A stretch of DNA of 64,000 nt from Actinomycetota bacterium (GTDB lineage Bacteria; Actinomycetota; Acidimicrobiia; Acidimicrobiales; RAAP-2). Location: assembly GCA_021324355.1 (NCBI GenBank), contig JAJPJD010000006.1:62001-126000 (forward strand), read 5' to 3'. The notes beneath the pieces were generated by a model, which saw nothing but the letters and a program-made list of their open reading frames with translations, was not told the origin of the DNA and made no database searches. This document shows positions 1-8,711 of this stretch, in pieces; within the stretch, counting starts at the first letter, position 1; every line of letters starts with the position of its first letter. The translations under genes and the position numbers were made by a program.

Positions 1-1135
1 CCTTGTGGAGCTGCTCGTGCACGTGGTAGCGCTCGAACAGCGGCAGCGGCTCGACCGCAGGGTCGTAGAACTCCACTCGCTCGGCCAGCTCCGGGCTGAC
101 CGAGGCCACGTAGCGGCGGACCTCCTCGTAGAGGGCGTGGTCGTCGATGATCACCGAGCGGAACTCGTTGTTCAGCTCCTCTCGCAGCAGCCGGATCGCC
201 AGGTCCGGCTCCCGGTAGAGCAGGCGGGGCTGGTCGGAGCGGGCCGCCGCCGCCTCCACCGCCGACCACTGCTCGAGCAACGCCGACACGTCGCGGGCCA
301 GCTCCTCGGCGCTCACCCCCTCGGCGGCGGTTCGCACGATCAGGCCGTGCCCCGGCGGCCGGACCTCTTCGACGATCCGGCGGAGCCGACGCCGCTCGTT
401 GTCGCCCAGGCGCTTGGAGATGCCGAAGGTGGCACTGTTGGGCACCAGGACCGCGAACCGGCCGGGCAGCGAGACCTCCTGGGTCAGGCGGGCCCCCTTC
501 GCCCCGATCGGGTTCTTGGTGACCTGGCACAAGATGGTCTGGCCGGGGCGCAGCACCTGCTCGATCCGGGGCTGCTCGCCGCCCGGGGCAGCCTCGACGT
601 CGTCGCGGTCGTAGCGGACATCGCCCCGGTAGAGCACCGCGTTCTTGGGGATCCCGATGTCGACGAACGCGGCCTCCATGCCCGGCAGCACGTTCTGGAC
701 CCGACCCCAGTAGATGTTCCCGTCGATCTGGGTGGTCTCGTCGGCGCTGCGGGCCACGTAGTGCTCGACCAGCGTCCGCCCCTCGAGCATGGCGATCTGG
801 GTCAGCCCAGGCTGGACATGCACGCACATGGCGTAGCGCCCGACCGGCCGGCTCCGGGACGAGCGGCGTCGACGCGATCGGGACCGCTTGGGCGTCTGGT
901 CCTCAGCCGGTGCCGATGGCGGGGCGGCCGACGAGCCGTTGGCCGGGGGCGAGCCGACCACCGGGGCAGGCGGTGGCCGGCGCACCGGCGCCGGCCGGGT
1001 GTCCCCGATCCGGGGCCGGGGCGGGGCGGCCAGGGCCTCAGGTCCCGGAGCGGCCCCGCGGTGCTCGGGCTCCCCCCCTTGCCGGCCCACCCCGGTCTGC
1101 CCTGGTTGGGGGGCGGGGGACGTCGAATCGTTCAT
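1..1135 (-). CDS. rng: Ribonuclease E/G family protein (5' part, runs off the left edge)
   Basis: Endoribonuclease of the RNase E/G family, which processes rRNA and tRNA precursors and starts mRNA decay in the cytoplasm. About 378 residues are visible; the C-terminal remainder lies outside the window. Residues 1-100 are a proline/arginine-rich, probably disordered extension ending in a run of RS repeats. An S1 RNA-binding domain follows at about 120-215, with the family-typical GNIYWGRVQNVLPGMEAAFV stretch at 139-158, and then the start of the RNase E/G catalytic core. The ATG at 1135 is the first in frame; an internal ATG at residue 103, at the start of the conserved domain, is an alternative. 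It sits downstream of the radical SAM pair on the same strand, a common arrangement ahead of rplU-rpmA in actinobacteria. The family is sure; the Rng versus Rne label is not. Confidence 0.88.
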   Translation of the reverse strand, partial: MNDSTSPAPQPGQTGVGRQGGEPEHRGAAPGPEALAAPPRPRIGDTRPAPVRRPPPAPVVGSPPANGSSAAPPSAPAEDQTPKRSRSRRRRSSRSRPVGRYAMCVHVQPGLTQIAMLEGRTLVEHYVARSADETTQIDGNIYWGRVQNVLPGMEAAFVDIGIPKNAVLYRGDVRYDRDDVEAAPGGEQPRIEQVLRPGQTILCQVTKNPIGAKGARLTQEVSLPGRFAVLVPNSATFGISKRLGDNERRRLRRIVEEVRPPGHGLIVRTAAEGVSAEELARDVSALLEQWSAVEAAAARSDQPRLLYREPDLAIRLLREELNNEFRSVIIDDHALYEEVRRYVASVSPELAERVEFYDPAVEPLPLFERYHVHEQLHK

Positions 1136-1159
1136 GAGGGAAGGCCCTCCTCGGCGTAC

Positions 1160-1906
1160 TCACGACGCACGCTCCCAGGCGTGCGCGGCGATAGCGGTCC
1201 CCAAGCCGGCGCCCATGCCCAAGGGCTCCCGCCGTTCACCGCCATGCTCGATCCACTGTTGCGTCCTGCGGGCTCTGCCCAGCACCACGTCGGCGCCGAG
1301 CGCGTCGGCCAGCTCACGGGGTCGGACGCCCCGGGGGCGGGTAGCCAGCTCGGCCTGGAGCCAAACCGACCCACCGCCAGCGCAGTCCTGCTGTCGGGGG
1401 GTCACGGACAGGGACCGGATCGCCGGGCGGAGGTCGTCGTCGACGGCTCGACCCTTGCGCTCACGCTGCACCGGGACGCTGGGAGCGCCGAGCAGCTGCT
1501 CGACCCTCCTCGCCAGCTCCGATGCCCTCACGCCGCGTACCTCCAGGTCCCAGGAGCACGATGTTACTTGTTCCTGCAACGAGCCGGCGTCACCGGTCAC
1601 CCAGCCGAGCGCCGCGACCTCGACCCCAACCGGGAGCCCAGCCGACAGGTCCCGGGCCAGCTGGTCGAGGGGGACAACGGCCGCCCCGTCGACCACGGTG
1701 ATGTCCAGGTACTCGGCCAGCGACTCGGCCCCGGTCGGCAGCGCCAGGCCAAAGGCCAGGAGGGGCCGGGGGTTGAACCCCTGCGAGGCGGCCACCGGGA
1801 GCTGGCTCCGACGCACCGCCCGCTCCCACATCCGGGCCACGTCCCGGTGGCTGGTGAAGCGGACCTTGCCCAGCTTCACGAAACGGACCCGCAGGCGCTC
1901 GGTCAC
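1160..1906 (-). CDS. TIGR03936/DUF2344 radical-SAM-linked protein
   Basis: A 248-residue partner of the B12-binding radical SAM protein encoded immediately upstream. In many bacteria the two are adjacent or fused; the reaction is not established, though RNA modification has been suggested for the family. It begins with the typical VRFVKLGKVRFTSHRDVARM segment, followed by RRSQLPVAASQGFNPRPLLA, both hallmarks of DUF2344. The GTG start at 1906-1904 directly follows the TGA of the radical SAM gene (1909-1907), so the two are translationally coupled. RNase E/G begins 24 bases downstream. No catalytic residues can be assigned. Confidence 0.88.
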   Translation of the reverse strand: MTERLRVRFVKLGKVRFTSHRDVARMWERAVRRSQLPVAASQGFNPRPLLAFGLALPTGAESLAEYLDITVVDGAAVVPLDQLARDLSAGLPVGVEVAALGWVTGDAGSLQEQVTSCSWDLEVRGVRASELARRVEQLLGAPSVPVQRERKGRAVDDDLRPAIRSLSVTPRQQDCAGGGSVWLQAELATRPRGVRPRELADALGADVVLGRARRTQQWIEHGGERREPLGMGAGLGTAIAAHAWERAS

Positions 1907-3847
1907 TCAGCGGGTCCCCACGCCCGCGGTGAAGCGAACCGGGACCCGGTCGCCGCGGGACAGGTCCTGGCCAGTCCCCTGGCTCCCGCCGGCTGGCGGC
2001 ACCGGGGAGGCCACCACGTGCTCCAAGCCGGCCCCGGTGCAGGCACCGCAGTCGTAGCAAGGGGTCCAGCGGCAGTCCTCGACCGCCACCGCGGCCAGGG
2101 CGTCCTGCCAGTCCGACCACAAGAAGTCCTTGTGGAGGCCGGCCGAGAGGTGGTCCCAGGGCAGCGTCTCGTCCTCGTCCCGGGCCCGATACGCGACCGC
2201 GTCGAAGGACAGGCCCTCGGCAGCCAGGGCCTCGGCCCAGGTGGCCATGTCGAAGCGCTCCGACCACTCCTGGAAGGTGCCGCCGGCCCGCCACACCCGC
2301 TCGATGACCGCGCCCATCCGGCGGTCGCCCCGGGAGGCCAGCCCCTCCACCACCGAGGCCTCCGGGTCGTGCCAGCGCAGCGACAGCCCGCGCACCTTGT
2401 GGCAGGCCTCCTTCAGCAGGTTGATCTTGCGCCGCAGCTCCTCGACCGTGTCCTGGCGGCACCACTGGAACGGGGTCTGGGCCTTGGGCACGAAGCCGCC
2501 GACCGAGGCGACCACGGTTGGCGAGCGGTGGTAGGCGCGCCCGATCTCCACGCAGCGTCTGGCGAGGGCGGCGATCCCGAGGACGTCCTCGTCCTGCTCG
2601 GTCGGCAACCCGATCAAAAAGTACAGCTTGACCCGGCGCCACCCGTTGGCGAAGGCAGCCTCCACCGCGCCGTAGAGGTCCTCCTCTCGGATCAGCTTGT
2701 TGATGACCCGCCGCATCCGCCAGGTCCCGCCCTCGGGCGCGAAGGTGAGCCCGGTGCGCCGGGCTCGAGCAATCTCGGTGGCGGTGGCCACCGTGAACGC
2801 GTCGACCCGGAGGCTCGGGAGACTGACCGAGACCTGCTGGTCGCCGCACTCGCCGCCCACGATCGCGCGGACCGTCTCTTCGATCGAGGAGAAGTCAGCG
2901 GTGGACAGCGAGGTGAGGGCGACCTCGTCGTAGCCGGTCCGGGCGAGCCCGGCTCTGACCATCTCGCGCACCTGCTCGCCCGGCCGCTCCCTGACCGGCC
3001 GAGTGACCATCCCGGCCTGGCAGAACCGACAGCCCCGGGTGCAGCCCCGGAACACCTCGACGTTCAGGCGATCGTGCACCACCTCGGTGAGCGGCACCAG
3101 CTGGGCCTTGGGGTAGGGCCAGGCGGCCAGGTCGGCGATGGTGCGCTTGCGGACCTCGGCCGGTGCCGCCGGGCTGGCCGGCACCACCTCGGCGAGGGCG
3201 TCCCCCGCGTAGCGCACCTCGTAGAGGCTGGGGACGTAGACCCCGTCCAGCGAGGCCAACGCCTCGAGCAGCGCCTGGCGCTCGGAGCCCTGGGCCCGCC
3301 AGGACCCTATGACCTCGGTGATCTCGCCGACCACCTCCTCACCGTCGCCCAGCACGAACGCGTCGATGAAATCGGCCAGCGGCTCGGGGTTGAACGCGCA
3401 GTGCCCGCCCGCGAGCACCAGAGGGTCGGCGGCGCTCCGCTCGGCGCTGCGCACCGCCAGCCCGGCCAGGTCCAAGAGGTTGAGCACGTTGGTGTAGACC
3501 AGCTCGGCCGAGAGGTTGAACGCCAGGACGTCGAAGTCCGTAGCGGGCAGGTGGTTCTCCAGGCTGAACAGGGGCACGCCGGCGGCTCGCATGGCTGCCT
3601 CCATGTCCACCCAGGGGGCATACGCCCGTTCCGCCAGGGCGTCCGGGCGCTCGTTCAGCAGCTCGTAGAGGATCTGCAGGCCCTGGTTGGGCAGGCCGAT
3701 CTCGTAGGTGTCGGGGTAGATGAGGAGCCAGGACACAGCGCCCGGACGGTGCTCGGGCGTGAGGGCCCCGAGCTCACCGCCGATGTACCGGGCGGGCTTG
3801 GTGACCCCGTCGAGCAGCGGTTCGATGCTCGGCCACAGCGATCGCAC
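1907..3847 (-). CDS. TIGR03960 family B12-binding-domain radical SAM protein
   Basis: A 646-residue radical SAM enzyme of the TIGR03960 family. The N-terminal third (about 1-200) resembles a cobalamin-binding-like fold. The radical SAM core follows, with its CxxxCxxC cluster motif in GCTRGCRFCQAGM near residue 270. The C-terminal part carries a cysteine pair (CYDCGACTG) near residue 610 that could bind a further metal or cluster. It is coupled without a gap to the DUF2344 protein downstream. Substrate and reaction are unknown for the family; the conserved link with RNase E/G and ribosomal protein genes elsewhere hints at tRNA or rRNA metabolism. The family call is secure. Confidence 0.9.
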   Translation of the reverse strand: MRSLWPSIEPLLDGVTKPARYIGGELGALTPEHRPGAVSWLLIYPDTYEIGLPNQGLQILYELLNERPDALAERAYAPWVDMEAAMRAAGVPLFSLENHLPATDFDVLAFNLSAELVYTNVLNLLDLAGLAVRSAERSAADPLVLAGGHCAFNPEPLADFIDAFVLGDGEEVVGEITEVIGSWRAQGSERQALLEALASLDGVYVPSLYEVRYAGDALAEVVPASPAAPAEVRKRTIADLAAWPYPKAQLVPLTEVVHDRLNVEVFRGCTRGCRFCQAGMVTRPVRERPGEQVREMVRAGLARTGYDEVALTSLSTADFSSIEETVRAIVGGECGDQQVSVSLPSLRVDAFTVATATEIARARRTGLTFAPEGGTWRMRRVINKLIREEDLYGAVEAAFANGWRRVKLYFLIGLPTEQDEDVLGIAALARRCVEIGRAYHRSPTVVASVGGFVPKAQTPFQWCRQDTVEELRRKINLLKEACHKVRGLSLRWHDPEASVVEGLASRGDRRMGAVIERVWRAGGTFQEWSERFDMATWAEALAAEGLSFDAVAYRARDEDETLPWDHLSAGLHKDFLWSDWQDALAAVAVEDCRWTPCYDCGACTGAGLEHVVASPVPPAGGSQGTGQDLSRGDRVPVRFTAGVGTR

Positions 3848-3897
3848 GAAGCGGCCAGTCTAGGCGGTCCGAGGCGGCGGCAGCCGCCGGGGCCGGA

Positions 3898-5031
3898 TCA
3901 GGAGGACAGCCCCAGCAGCTCGGCCCCGTTGGCCCAGAAGAACCGCTCGGCCACCTCGGTGTCGAAGCCCTCCAGGGCGGCGGTGAAGTGCTCGAACGGG
4001 TGGCGGCCACCCTCGGGGTGTGGGTAGTCGGTCGAGAACATGAACAGCTCGGGCCCGCACTGCTCGAGGAGCCAGCGGGTGTCCTCGAAGGGGAACGGGG
4101 TGAACTTGAGCTGGCGCCGGACGTACTCGGAGGGCTTGGCGCTCAGCTCCCGCAGGAGCGGCTCGGTGCGGGAGAAGTTCTTGTGGGCATGGTCGAGGTT
4201 CCGCAGGAAGGCCGGGACCCACGACGCCCCGAGCTCGATCGCGGCCCCCCGCAGCTGCGGGTGGCGTGCCAGCACGCCGTCGAGGACCAGGCAAGCGAGG
4301 AACCGCTCCGGGGAGTGGTGGACGACCGGGAAGTCCTTGGCCCGGAGGTTCTCGCCCCCGCCCAACCAGTCGGCCGGTCGGGGACGGCCGTTGTTGTGGT
4401 AGGCGCGCGGCAGCAACTTGCCGCCCCCGATGTGCAGCACGAAGGGGACGCCAGCCTCCGCGAGCCGGGCCCAGACCGGCTCCAGATCGACGTGGGCCGG
4501 ACCGATGTCACCGGGCATGTCCGACGGGATCCAGACCGCGGCGACCCCGAGCTCGAGGGCCTCGTCGAGGGCCTGCACCGCCCGGGCCGGGTCGGCCAGC
4601 GGCAGGAACCCGACGGCCTTGAGGCGCGGGTCGGGCTCGCAGAAGGCGCACATGGCCCGGTTGAGGGCGCCAGTCCCGCCGTAGAGGACGTCGAGGTCCC
4701 GGCTCGAGCTGAAGTGGCTGAGAGAGAACGTCGGGAACACGAGCTGGGCCCCGATCCCCAGCGCGTCGAGGACCCGGGAGCGCACCTGGGTGTCCAGGGC
4801 GCCGGGGGCGAGCCACCCTTTGGGCCCGGCGATCACCTCCGGGCCGACCTCGGCCTCTCGGTGCTCGGCCCACACCGCCGGCAGCTTGGCCATCAGCTCG
4901 GCCGCGCCGGACCCGGCGTTGGCCAGCCCGAGGCCCGAGAGCCGCTCCCGCACCGCCGGGTCGGCGAACGACGGGAGCCACTCCTCGGTCTCCATCACGT
5001 GGCTGTCGGCGTCGAACACTGCGCTCCTCAT
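3898..5031 (-). CDS. Amidohydrolase family protein (TIM-barrel, PF04909-like)
   Basis: A 377-residue metal-dependent hydrolase or decarboxylase of the amidohydrolase-2 superfamily, related to aminocarboxymuconate-semialdehyde decarboxylase. The N-terminal DADSHVMET supplies the first-strand DxxxH-like metal site, and FSTDYPHPEG near the C-terminus gives the closing metal-binding Asp. A strong ribosome-binding site (GGGGAGGTG) precedes the ATG at 5031; a longer in-frame extension upstream has no support. It lies between mrdA and the radical SAM gene, where rodA is often found in related gene orders, so its link to wall synthesis is doubtful. The substrate cannot be predicted. Confidence 0.82.
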   Translation of the reverse strand: MRSAVFDADSHVMETEEWLPSFADPAVRERLSGLGLANAGSGAAELMAKLPAVWAEHREAEVGPEVIAGPKGWLAPGALDTQVRSRVLDALGIGAQLVFPTFSLSHFSSSRDLDVLYGGTGALNRAMCAFCEPDPRLKAVGFLPLADPARAVQALDEALELGVAAVWIPSDMPGDIGPAHVDLEPVWARLAEAGVPFVLHIGGGKLLPRAYHNNGRPRPADWLGGGENLRAKDFPVVHHSPERFLACLVLDGVLARHPQLRGAAIELGASWVPAFLRNLDHAHKNFSRTEPLLRELSAKPSEYVRRQLKFTPFPFEDTRWLLEQCGPELFMFSTDYPHPEGGRHPFEHFTAALEGFDTEVAERFFWANGAELLGLSS

Positions 5032-5102
5032 GGCACCTCCCCGGGCCCTGTCGGCCCCATTGTGCCCCCGAGCGGCTCGCCGGACTACCCGCTCGGACTG
5101 CC

Positions 5103-7364
5103 TCAGCCCTTGGGGGCGCTCGAGGCCCCGGCGGGCGGGTTGGATGGCGCCGGGGTGGTGGTCGGGGGGTTCTTCGGCGAGGGGAGCTGGACCGGCCCGA
5201 TCGGGTTGGTCACCAGGTAGTTGAAGATGTTCATGACCGCCGGCGCGGCTGCCTGGGCGCCGTAGCCGGCCTGGGACACCACCACCGCCACCACGTACTG
5301 GGGATTGGGCTCGGGGCCGAAGCCGACGAACCACGCGTTGGGCTCGTCGGTCCCGCTGGTGATCGAGCTGATCGCGGTGTCGGCGGTGCCGGTCTTGCCG
5401 GCGATCTGGAACTGGGACAGGCTGAAGCCGGCGAACGCCTGGAAGGTGCTGGCCGCGGTCCCGTACTCGACCGCACCCTCGAATCCCTGGAGCATGGCCG
5501 AGTAGGCCGCCGGCGGGATCGAGACGTGGCCAACCACCCGGGGCGTGAACCGCTTCACCACCTTGTCGGTCGACGGGTCAACCAGGGCCGCGGCGATCTG
5601 CGGCTGGTACCGGGTGCCACCGTTGGCGAACGTCGCGTAGGCGTTGGCCAGCTCGATCGGGGTGACCACCGTGGCCCCCTGGCCGAACGCCATCTCCAGG
5701 TTGTCCCCGACGTACCAGGAGGTGTTGGGAAACGCGGCCGGAGCCTCCTTGTGCAGCAGCTCCCGTTCGGCCTGGCTGTCCACCCGGCCCTGGGCCTCGC
5801 CGGGGAGGTCGATGCCAGTCACTTGATCCAGGCCGTACTCGTCGGCCACGTTCTGGATCGGGGTCGGGCCGTACTGCTTCTGGTCGACGTAGAACAGATA
5901 GCCCATGTCGTAGAAGTAGTAGTCGTCGGAGATGGCCAGGGCCTTGGTGACATTGACGTAGCCCGCCCCCGACGCCTCGGCGTCGTGGAACTGGCACCCG
6001 GCCCCCGCCCCGCCGGCCAGGCTGGTGTTGCAGCCGGGGACCTTGAACAGCCCGGTGTCGTCGACGGTGGTGCTGGGCGAGACCAGGCCGTCGGCGAGCG
6101 CGGCGGTGGCGGTGGCCAACTTGAAGGTGGACCCCGGGGTGTACAGGCCGTCGATCGCGTAGTTGTCCAGCGGGCAGCCCCCGAGCGAGCTCTGGCACCC
6201 CTGGGTGAGGGCGTCGTAGGCGGCGGTGGAGATGCCCCCGACCCAGTCGTTCAGGCTGTAGCTCGGGTAGGAGGCCATGGCCAGGATGGCGCCGGTGTTG
6301 ACGTCCTCGACCACCGCGGCGCCGTCCAGCGCTGCCGGGTAGACGCCGGTGGTCGGGTCACGGGTGCTGCGGTCGGCCATGATCACCTGGCGCAGGTAGC
6401 CCTCGACCGCCTCTTGGAGGTTGGCATCGATGTTGGTGACCAGGGTGTCGCCCTGCTTGGGCGGAGTCCGGCGCAGGGTGCCGACGACCTGGTTCTGGGC
6501 GTTGACCAGGAGCTCGTCCTTGCCTTCCACCCCCCGCAGGTAGGGCTCGTACGCTTCTTCGAGGCCGCTTTGGCCAACTTGGCTCGAGGGCTGATAGCCG
6601 GCCTTGGGGTTGTCTCGCAGTTCCTTGGCCGTGATGGGCCCCACGTAGCCGAGCACGTGCGCGGCCACGCACCCACAGCCGTTGCCCAGCGGGTAGTCGC
6701 GCTCGGTGGTCTGCTGCACGCTCACCCCTGGGAACTCGCTCTTGTGCTCCTCCAGGTACTGGATGGTGGCCATCGGCGCCCCGGTGAGGATCGGGACCGG
6801 CTGGTACACGCTGTACTGGCTGTCGGAGAGGGCCTGGTCGATCTGGGCCGGGGTCTCCCCCACCAGAGCTGCGACCTTGGGGATGATCCCCGGGTCGACG
6901 GTCGCCTCGTAGCGGGACAGGACGATCTGCTGCTGGACCCGGTTGCCCGCCAGGATCCGATCGTTGCGGTCGAGGATTTCGCCCCTGGGGGCGGGGACCG
7001 CCACCACCCGGACCACGTTCTGGTGCACCGCCGCCGTCGCGTTCTTCTGCCCCAAGACCTGCAGGCTCCACAGCCGCAGCACCATGGTTGCGAACAGCGC
7101 CAGGAAGATGAGCCCGATCACGGCGATCCGGAGGTTGGGCCGGTAGGGGACCTCCTGGGGGGCCGCCACCAACGCGCCCACGTTTACGCTGCGACGCCGC
7201 CGGATCCTGGGCGTGCGGCGGGGGCGACGGGGGCCGGGCTCAGGCCGGGCGGCGCGCCGCCGGCGGCGGCCGAAGGGCTCGGGCGGCCGCCGCCTCACGA
7301 GCCGTCGCCCGAGACCAGCGTGCCTCGCCAGGCCGAGCCGGTGCCCTCCTGGCCCAGTGCCCAC
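5103..7364 (-). CDS. mrdA: Penicillin-binding protein 2 (rod-shape peptidoglycan transpeptidase)
   Basis: Class B penicillin-binding protein that cross-links peptidoglycan during lateral wall growth, as partner of MreBCD and RodA. It has an Arg-rich N-terminus, one membrane anchor (IAVIGLIFLALFATMVLRLW), a dimerisation/pedestal domain and a transpeptidase domain. Active-site motifs are all present: SxxK as GSTFK near residue 411 (nucleophile Ser), the second motif as SDD in AISDDYYFYD, and KTGT near residue 656. The C-terminus is a Pro/Thr-rich tail. The longest frame starts at 7364 and overlaps mreD by 70 bases; a GTG at 7181-7179, just before the conserved VGALVAAPQ segment, is a plausible real start. 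Last gene of the mre cluster. Function certain, start uncertain. Confidence 0.93.
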   Translation of the reverse strand: MGTGPGGHRLGLARHAGLGRRLVRRRPPEPFGRRRRRAARPEPGPRRPRRTPRIRRRRSVNVGALVAAPQEVPYRPNLRIAVIGLIFLALFATMVLRLWSLQVLGQKNATAAVHQNVVRVVAVPAPRGEILDRNDRILAGNRVQQQIVLSRYEATVDPGIIPKVAALVGETPAQIDQALSDSQYSVYQPVPILTGAPMATIQYLEEHKSEFPGVSVQQTTERDYPLGNGCGCVAAHVLGYVGPITAKELRDNPKAGYQPSSQVGQSGLEEAYEPYLRGVEGKDELLVNAQNQVVGTLRRTPPKQGDTLVTNIDANLQEAVEGYLRQVIMADRSTRDPTTGVYPAALDGAAVVEDVNTGAILAMASYPSYSLNDWVGGISTAAYDALTQGCQSSLGGCPLDNYAIDGLYTPGSTFKLATATAALADGLVSPSTTVDDTGLFKVPGCNTSLAGGAGAGCQFHDAEASGAGYVNVTKALAISDDYYFYDMGYLFYVDQKQYGPTPIQNVADEYGLDQVTGIDLPGEAQGRVDSQAERELLHKEAPAAFPNTSWYVGDNLEMAFGQGATVVTPIELANAYATFANGGTRYQPQIAAALVDPSTDKVVKRFTPRVVGHVSIPPAAYSAMLQGFEGAVEYGTAASTFQAFAGFSLSQFQIAGKTGTADTAISSITSGTDEPNAWFVGFGPEPNPQYVVAVVVSQAGYGAQAAAPAVMNIFNYLVTNPIGPVQLPSPKNPPTTTPAPSNPPAGASSAPKG

Positions 7365-7834
7365 CGGCAGGCCGCGCCCATCGGGTAGCTCAGGATCCCG
7401 TTGCTCACGCCGACCACGACGGCCGCGACCGCCGCCCTGGCGCTGAGCATGCCCGGCTGGCCGAGGACCGTACCGACCACGGCGAACATGATGACGCCGA
7501 TCGCGCTGCCGGCGGCCGCGGCCACCGGCAGGAACAGCGGGTGGGAACGGTCCACGCCAGAGCTGCCCAGCTGGCCGGCGGCGGCCCCGATCACCGTGCC
7601 CACCAGGGCACTCAAACCGAAGGGGGTGGGGAGGAACAGGTCGATCGCCACCCCCGAGCAGAATCCGGCCACCGCCCCCCGCTCGGGTCCGCCGACCAGG
7701 CCGGCGACGACCGCCAGTCCGGTCAACAGCTCCGGGTGGGCCCCGCCCACCTGGAGCTCGAGAGCCACGGTCAGCTGCAGCACCAGCGTGACCACCAGGA
7801 CCAGAAGGCCCCTGGTGACCTCCCGGGAGGTCAC
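7295..7834 (-). CDS. mreD: Rod shape-determining protein MreD
   Basis: A 179-residue integral membrane protein of the elongasome. Hydrophobic segments cover nearly the whole length, including LLVLVVTLVLQLTVALEL at the N-terminus and the conserved AGFCSGVAIDLFLPTPFGLS loop (family pattern G.l.Dl....G...L). It links cytoplasmic MreB to MreC and the wall synthases. It starts 16 bases after the mreC stop and its end overlaps the 5' end of the longest mrdA frame. Length and order (mreB-mreC-mreD-mrdA) fit the family well. Confidence 0.9.
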   Translation of the reverse strand: MTSREVTRGLLVLVVTLVLQLTVALELQVGGAHPELLTGLAVVAGLVGGPERGAVAGFCSGVAIDLFLPTPFGLSALVGTVIGAAAGQLGSSGVDRSHPLFLPVAAAAGSAIGVIMFAVVGTVLGQPGMLSARAAVAAVVVGVSNGILSYPMGAACRWALGQEGTGSAWRGTLVSGDGS

Positions 7835-7850
7835 TGGCCTTCCCCCCGGC

Positions 7851-8696
7851 TCACAGGCCTGGGGTCCACTGGACCACCGCCACGTAGGCCAGCTCGCTCA
7901 GGTTGGCCATTGGCTGCAGGGTCGCCGATGCGGTCCCGGTCCCGGCTGAGGCGTGGAACGTGCGGACGGTGCCGACCGGGATCCCCGCCGGGTACTGGGC
8001 GTCGTTCAGGCCGTTGGTGTACATCCGCTCCCCCCGGTGCAGCGCTGCCCCGGTCGGCAGGAAGCTCACTGCCAGCGGCTTGCCGGCGCCCTGGCCGAAC
8101 GCTTCGGCGTAGAGCTGGTCGGTCGGACCAAACGCCACCCCGACCGATGACCGCGGATCGGTGATCAGCTGGACCACCGCGGTGGTGTGGCTGGCCTCGA
8201 CCACCTGGCCGACCAGGCCGCCGGCGCCGACTACCGGCTCGCCCACCGTCACCCCCTGGTCGCGGCCCTTTGAGATCGTGATGTCGGCGTCGAGGTCGGA
8301 CAGGTCGAAGCCGATCATCTGTGCGGTGACGGTCTTGTCGTCGGGCAAGTAGTCGAGGTGCTCGAGGGCCCGCAGCTCGCGCTGCTGCTTGGCCTCGCCC
8401 TGGACCTCTCGCAGCTGGAGCTGGAGCTGGCCGATGGTGGCCTGCAACCGCTGGTTCTCTGCCTGCAGCGCGCCATAGTGGACCGAGCCCGCGAAGAAGT
8501 CGCCGATCGGCCGCAGGACGTCGTTCACCCCGGCGACGATCGGCGCGAAGACGTCGTGAGCCACCGACCGCAGGCCGGCGGTGATCCGATCGGTCCCGCT
8601 GCGGGCGTCGAGCGTGATCAAGGTCACAGACAGCAGGGCCAGCACGACGACGATCACCAGCGTGCGGCGGGATCGCCGTGGCCGGGCCACGCGCAT
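7851..8696 (-). CDS. mreC: Rod shape-determining protein MreC
   Basis: A 281-residue bitopic membrane protein that scaffolds the wall-elongation complex on the outer face of the membrane. It has a basic N-terminus (RPRRSRR), one transmembrane helix (LVIVVVLALLSVTLITL), a coiled coil around residues 75-110 (ALQAENQRLQATIGQLQLQL), then the beta-rich MreC core with the conserved AGGLVGQVVEASHTTAVVQL segment. It starts 15 bases after mreB. A longer frame covering 7831-8769 on the same strand is a shadow. Confidence 0.92.
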   Translation of the reverse strand: MRVARPRRSRRTLVIVVVLALLSVTLITLDARSGTDRITAGLRSVAHDVFAPIVAGVNDVLRPIGDFFAGSVHYGALQAENQRLQATIGQLQLQLREVQGEAKQQRELRALEHLDYLPDDKTVTAQMIGFDLSDLDADITISKGRDQGVTVGEPVVGAGGLVGQVVEASHTTAVVQLITDPRSSVGVAFGPTDQLYAEAFGQGAGKPLAVSFLPTGAALHRGERMYTNGLNDAQYPAGIPVGTVRTFHASAGTGTASATLQPMANLSELAYVAVVQWTPGL

Positions 8697-8711
8697 GGGA
8701 CGGCCGCCGGA

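Noticed and set aside
5-4027. 1340-codon open frame on the plus strand
   Set aside because: It is antisense to the RNase E/G, DUF2344 and radical SAM genes, which have clear motifs on the minus strand. GC-rich genes leave long open frames on the opposite strand; the translation is Arg/Gly/Pro-rich without motifs.
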